Source: DAOUMU01 sp034409055 (lineage in GTDB: Bacteria > Chloroflexota > Anaerolineae > 4572-78 > J111). Taken from it: DNA of 64,000 nt. The position numbers and the translations under genes were made by a program. Below the pieces are notes generated by a model, which worked only from the letters and a program-made list of their open reading frames with translations, made no database searches and was not told where the DNA came from. This document shows, in pieces, positions 60,761 to 64,000 of the stretch. Every line of letters starts with the position of its first letter. The first letter of the stretch is position 1. Where the stretch lies: contig DAOUMU010000082.1 of assembly GCA_034409055.1 (NCBI GenBank), positions 1-64,000 on the forward strand. The letters are read 5' to 3'.

Positions 60761-62293
60761 CTACTTCAGCCCTATCTTCCTGATCTTGCCCGAAGTAGTT
60801 TTAGGCAGTTTGTCTCGGAACTCGACGTATTTGGGCACCATAAAGTCTTCCAGATGAGCGCGGCAATGGGCCAGTACATCGGTTTCGGTTAACTTAGCGC
60901 CATTGGTAACGAGGAAGACTTTGACAGCCTCTCCCAGGATAGGGTCGGGTACGCCGACGACTGCGGCTTCGACCACACCTGGAAGTTCGTAAAGTACATT
61001 TTCCACTTCTTTGGGGGCTACCTTTTCGCCCCGGCTCTTGATAATGTCATCCTTGCGACCGATGAAGTACATGTAGCCCTCTTCGTCCATACGGAAGAGG
61101 TCACCAGTGTAACACACCCGCTCGCCAGGCAGAGGGCCGGGGCGATAGCGTTTGGCAGTGGCTTCCGGGTCTTCCCAGTAACCACGCATCACGTGCCGAC
61201 CTCGGGCGACCAATTCGCCGATCTCACCCGGTCCCAGACGGTTACCCTCCTCATCCTCGATCCAGACCTCGGTGCCGGGGATGGCGACCCCCACCGAACC
61301 AGGCCGTCGGTCCAGTTGATCAGGAGGCAGGTAGAGGGTGCGCTTGGTCTCGGTCAGCCCGTACATCGAATAGAGGATGGCTCTGGGGAACTTCTGATGG
61401 AGTTCCTGGATGTGGCTAGGGGGCAGGGCAGCTCCCGTGTTGCTAAGATAACGCAGACTGGACAGGTTGTAAGGGCTCAAGTCCATCTGAAGTAAGATGG
61501 CAAAGATAGTGGGCACACCGGGGAAACCGGTCACCCGTTCCTGTTCCATCCTTTTCAGGATGGCCGCCGGATAGGCGAAGGAACGCTCCAATACCAGTGT
61601 ACCGCCGAATTTGAAGACCATAAGCAGTTGGTACAATCCGTAATCAAACGAAAGCGGCAGCACGTTGATGACAATGTCCTCCTCCACGTTTTGCAGGTAT
61701 TCGATGATAGAACCAGCAGCGAAGACCACGTTACTGTGATCACTCATCACCCCTTTGGGGTCGCCAGTGCTGCCGGAGGTGTAGATCAGGCAGGCCAGGT
61801 CCAGGTCTATGTTGATCTGGGGGGGACGATGGGTGGGATAGGTTGCTTGAATTGCGTCGGCGTCCAGATACTGCTCGCGTTCGCCGACGATCTGAGCGGC
61901 GTGCTTGCCACAGAAGATGCTAAATTCGAGTGACGGGACATCGACCATCATCTGGTCGACCAGAGATACTTTGCGTGCTTCGGTTAGTAAGGCGGTAGCG
62001 CGACAGTTGTTGAGGATGTAGGTCAGCTTGTCGTGCTTGGTGGTATGGTTGACGACGACAAACACACCACCGGCTTTGAGCGTGGCGAAGATACCCACCA
62101 CCGCTTCGATGGAGTTGTTGAGATAGATAGCCACCCGGTCGCCGCGTTTGACACCGTGCTTGATCATAGCGTTGGCCAGACGGTTGGCCATAGCGTCAAT
62201 TTGGGCATAGGTCAGCCGCTGATTATCGCAGATGACGGCCACTTTATCCAGCGAGCGAGCGGCACTGTGGTGCAAAAAATCTTGGACAAGCAT
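60761..62293 (-). CDS. AMP-forming acyl-CoA/acyl-carrier ligase
   Basis: This 510-aa adenylating enzyme of the ANL family has P-loop-like LIYTSGSTGDPKGVMSDH (about residues 168-185), YGLTETKRT, YTGDLFRMDEEGYMYFIGRKDD and the catalytic lysine in KTTSGKIRK near the end. It should activate a carboxylic acid and load it onto the carrier protein encoded directly upstream (39 bp apart). The acid is unknown. Confidence 0.9.
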   Translation of the reverse strand: MLVQDFLHHSAARSLDKVAVICDNQRLTYAQIDAMANRLANAMIKHGVKRGDRVAIYLNNSIEAVVGIFATLKAGGVFVVVNHTTKHDKLTYILNNCRATALLTEARKVSLVDQMMVDVPSLEFSIFCGKHAAQIVGEREQYLDADAIQATYPTHRPPQINIDLDLACLIYTSGSTGDPKGVMSDHSNVVFAAGSIIEYLQNVEEDIVINVLPLSFDYGLYQLLMVFKFGGTLVLERSFAYPAAILKRMEQERVTGFPGVPTIFAILLQMDLSPYNLSSLRYLSNTGAALPPSHIQELHQKFPRAILYSMYGLTETKRTLYLPPDQLDRRPGSVGVAIPGTEVWIEDEEGNRLGPGEIGELVARGRHVMRGYWEDPEATAKRYRPGPLPGERVCYTGDLFRMDEEGYMYFIGRKDDIIKSRGEKVAPKEVENVLYELPGVVEAAVVGVPDPILGEAVKVFLVTNGAKLTETDVLAHCRAHLEDFMVPKYVEFRDKLPKTTSGKIRKIGLK

Positions 62294-62332
62294 AAGGCAC
62301 TCCTTAGGGATAAGATTATTATTTTCCTTCTC

Positions 62333-62581
62333 TCACACAACCATTTTGCTGCGGATGTAGTTGGCCAGTTTGTTGACCGAGTCGAAGTTATCGGGGGTAA
62401 TCTCCTGGTCATCTACGGACAGACCAAAGGTTTCTTCGACGAAGAGCACCAATTCCAGCACACCGATGGAGTCGACGATTCCTTCTTGCAAGAAGGAATC
62501 GTCGTCATCGTACTCAAAGCCGTTATCGCTGAACAATAAGTTTTGGGCCACGTATTTCCGAATTTGAATTTCAATCTCCAT
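62333..62581 (-). CDS. Acyl carrier protein
   Basis: This 82-aa four-helix carrier has the phosphopantetheine site GIVDSIGVLELVLFVEE, where the serine of DSI carries the arm. The start ATG 62581 lies behind GAGGGAAAA. It probably serves the acyl ligase next to it. It is acidic, as usual. Confidence 0.92.
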   Translation of the reverse strand: MEIEIQIRKYVAQNLLFSDNGFEYDDDDSFLQEGIVDSIGVLELVLFVEETFGLSVDDQEITPDNFDSVNKLANYIRSKMVV

Positions 62582-62629
62582 AGTTTTCCCTCATATTTAT
62601 CTCAAAATTGGTTGGTCAAAAATGAATCC

Positions 62630-64000
62630 CTATTCGACCTGTGTCGGGTCGGGGGGCGGATCAGTGTATTTGATCCAAACCGGGTCCCAGTCGCCGAAGC
62701 TGGTACGACTGAGGCTGTACAAATTATTTCCGTCGGCATCCATCACCCAGATCTGTCCGTTTCCGGTGCGGTTGGACCAGAAGACAATCTTTGAACCATC
62801 GGGGGACCAGGATGGATGCCTGTTTACCTCGGGGATGAAAGTATCTTTACCAATCTCATCAGCATTATATTCCATGTTGCTTTCTGTCAATTGCCGGAGG
62901 TTACTACCGTCACGATTGATCACCCAAATTTCATCATCACCACTGTCGTTAGAAACAAAGGCAATCTGCTCGCTGGTGGGAGACCAGACCCCGAGATAAG
63001 CGATGCCAGATCCAAAATAAGTTAGTTGCTCCTCTACCTTATAATAGGCATCGTACCAAAATAAAGCAGGAACCTCTTCTTTTACTACCTGTTCCCCCGT
63101 AACATTCCTATACCGAATAACGTTTTTGGTAAATACTCGAAATCGCTTATCGGCTGAATAAGCGTCCCGTTCCCGGGCTAAGTCGTAAGGCCAGCGGTCG
63201 GTCAGCAGGGCCAGGTTGCTCCCATCGGGCTCTATCACGTAGACCAATGGTTCCTCCCCCCCGGCTCGGTTCGAGAGAAAGGCAATCTTGCCTACCAACT
63301 CCGACGGGATGGGTCGAGGCGTGGCCGTGGGGGTGGGTGTAGGTCCTGGGGTAGGAATCTCGCCGTCGAGCAGTACGAAAATCGGTGTTGGCGTAACGGT
63401 CCAGACATTCATCGGCGTGGGAGTTGGTGTACCGAAGACAATGGCTTCGGTGGTGGCGAGTGCATCCTGGTATGCAGCCGTGGCCGTGTTGGCTGGTGTC
63501 GGGACAGGAGTGACGACGATGGGTGTCACCCAGTTCTCCGGCACCGGCGTGTAGGTGCCTATTGTGGCTGCGACGTGGGTGGCGGTGGCCGCCAGGGCTA
63601 CCATGTTGAAAACATTCTCCAACGTCGGCGTGTTAGTGACTATAGCGTAAGTCGGACTCGGGGTGGCTGTCCAGAAATCCGTGGGCAGCGGCGTAGTAGT
63701 GCCATTCAGCAAGGCCTCGGCAGTCGCTACAGTAGCCATCCATTCCGCTGTGGCGGTGTTGCCCGGCACGGGAGTATTGGTGACGACAACGGGTGGTGTG
63801 GCTGTAACCATATTTGTAGGCCAGGGGGTAGGCGTGCCGGTGGCGGTGGCCTCATAAGTGGCGGTGGCGGCCAGGGCCACTGCGGTAACTACGTTGGCAG
63901 GCGTAGACGTGGCAGGAATATCTACAACCACAATGGGCGTGGGCGTGGGCGGAGGTTGATAAACGAGGCGTAGAACCGGCCGGCTGCCGAATCCACCACC
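62630..64000 (-). CDS. TolB/WD40-like PD40 protein with Thr/Pro-rich stalk (cut by window edge)
   Basis: The frame is open to the right edge; upstream of the GTG at 63931 it still reads FGSRPVLRLVYQPPPTPTPI, so the start lies outside. The first 210 visible residues are Ala/Thr/Pro-rich repeats (ATAEALLNGT, GTPTPTPMNVWT). Then follow three PD40/TolB-type blades: KIAFLSNRAGGEEPLVYVIE, IAFVSNDSGDDEIWVINRDG, and IVFWSNRTGNGQIWVMDADG. It is probably a surface protein with a partial beta propeller. Confidence 0.82.
   Translation of the reverse strand, partial: GGGFGSRPVLRLVYQPPPTPTPIVVVDIPATSTPANVVTAVALAATATYEATATGTPTPWPTNMVTATPPVVVTNTPVPGNTATAEWMATVATAEALLNGTTTPLPTDFWTATPSPTYAIVTNTPTLENVFNMVALAATATHVAATIGTYTPVPENWVTPIVVTPVPTPANTATAAYQDALATTEAIVFGTPTPTPMNVWTVTPTPIFVLLDGEIPTPGPTPTPTATPRPIPSELVGKIAFLSNRAGGEEPLVYVIEPDGSNLALLTDRWPYDLARERDAYSADKRFRVFTKNVIRYRNVTGEQVVKEEVPALFWYDAYYKVEEQLTYFGSGIAYLGVWSPTSEQIAFVSNDSGDDEIWVINRDGSNLRQLTESNMEYNADEIGKDTFIPEVNRHPSWSPDGSKIVFWSNRTGNGQIWVMDADGNNLYSLSRTSFGDWDPVWIKYTDPPPDPTQVE

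Overview
The window looks like chromosomal DNA of a filamentous or multicellular Chloroflexota bacterium, probably near Anaerolineae. This is inferred from gene content, without a phylogeny. The clues are secreted proteins with Thr/Pro-rich linkers and a C-terminal FLPLILK-type tail, BTAD/MalT-like STAND regulators, a trypsin-NACHT-FGE conflict protein, and many short palindromic repeats. There are no phage structural genes and no CRISPR array.

Layout. 0-4 kb: small proteins, then a NEW3-domain protein with an ABC exporter. 4-9 kb: a one-polypeptide restriction-modification enzyme, a repeat element and the wreck of a DUF433/DUF5615 toxin-antitoxin pair. 9-13 kb: hydantoinase/oxoprolinase A and B subunits. 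13-23 kb: an EamA transporter, a large BTAD-STAND regulator, an operon with a 33-aa exported peptide, an SMR transporter, an Lrp regulator divergent from a class III aminotransferase, agmatinase and an amidase. 23-30 kb: response regulator, DUF309 protein, polyprenol-phosphate glycosyltransferase and a giant YfhO-flippase fusion. 30-36 kb: a diversity-generating retroelement (DGR) relic with a trypsin-NACHT-FGE variable protein and its Trypco1 partner. 36-44 kb: VWA and FG-GAP surface proteins, ECF transporter A and T components, dCTP deaminase, lipoproteins and a tRNA-Arg.

44.7-64 kb: every gene is on the minus strand and many overlap or nearly touch. The core is a lasso-peptide cluster: PqqD-like B1, protease B2, cyclase C, a 56-aa precursor, an HPr-kinase-like tailoring kinase, an ABC exporter and a nucleotidyltransferase. 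Upstream lie a carrier protein, an acyl-CoA ligase, a true asparagine synthase and an NAD-synthase-like enzyme. Downstream, a TAATG junction couples the cluster to two paralogous secreted proteins. A bidirectional terminator lies at 44605-44637.

Two results stand out. First, a template/variable repeat pair: over the secure 66 bp, 12 of 13 differences are at template adenines, while the reverse transcriptase is cut down to about 58 codons fused to the template. Second, an easily missed lasso precursor starting with TTG behind a strong ribosome binding site. Several MITE-like families are also visible. One has 8-bp target duplications at both copies, and one of its insertions replaced the stop codon of dCTP deaminase. 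Another repeat appears to cut off a tRNA-Thr gene.
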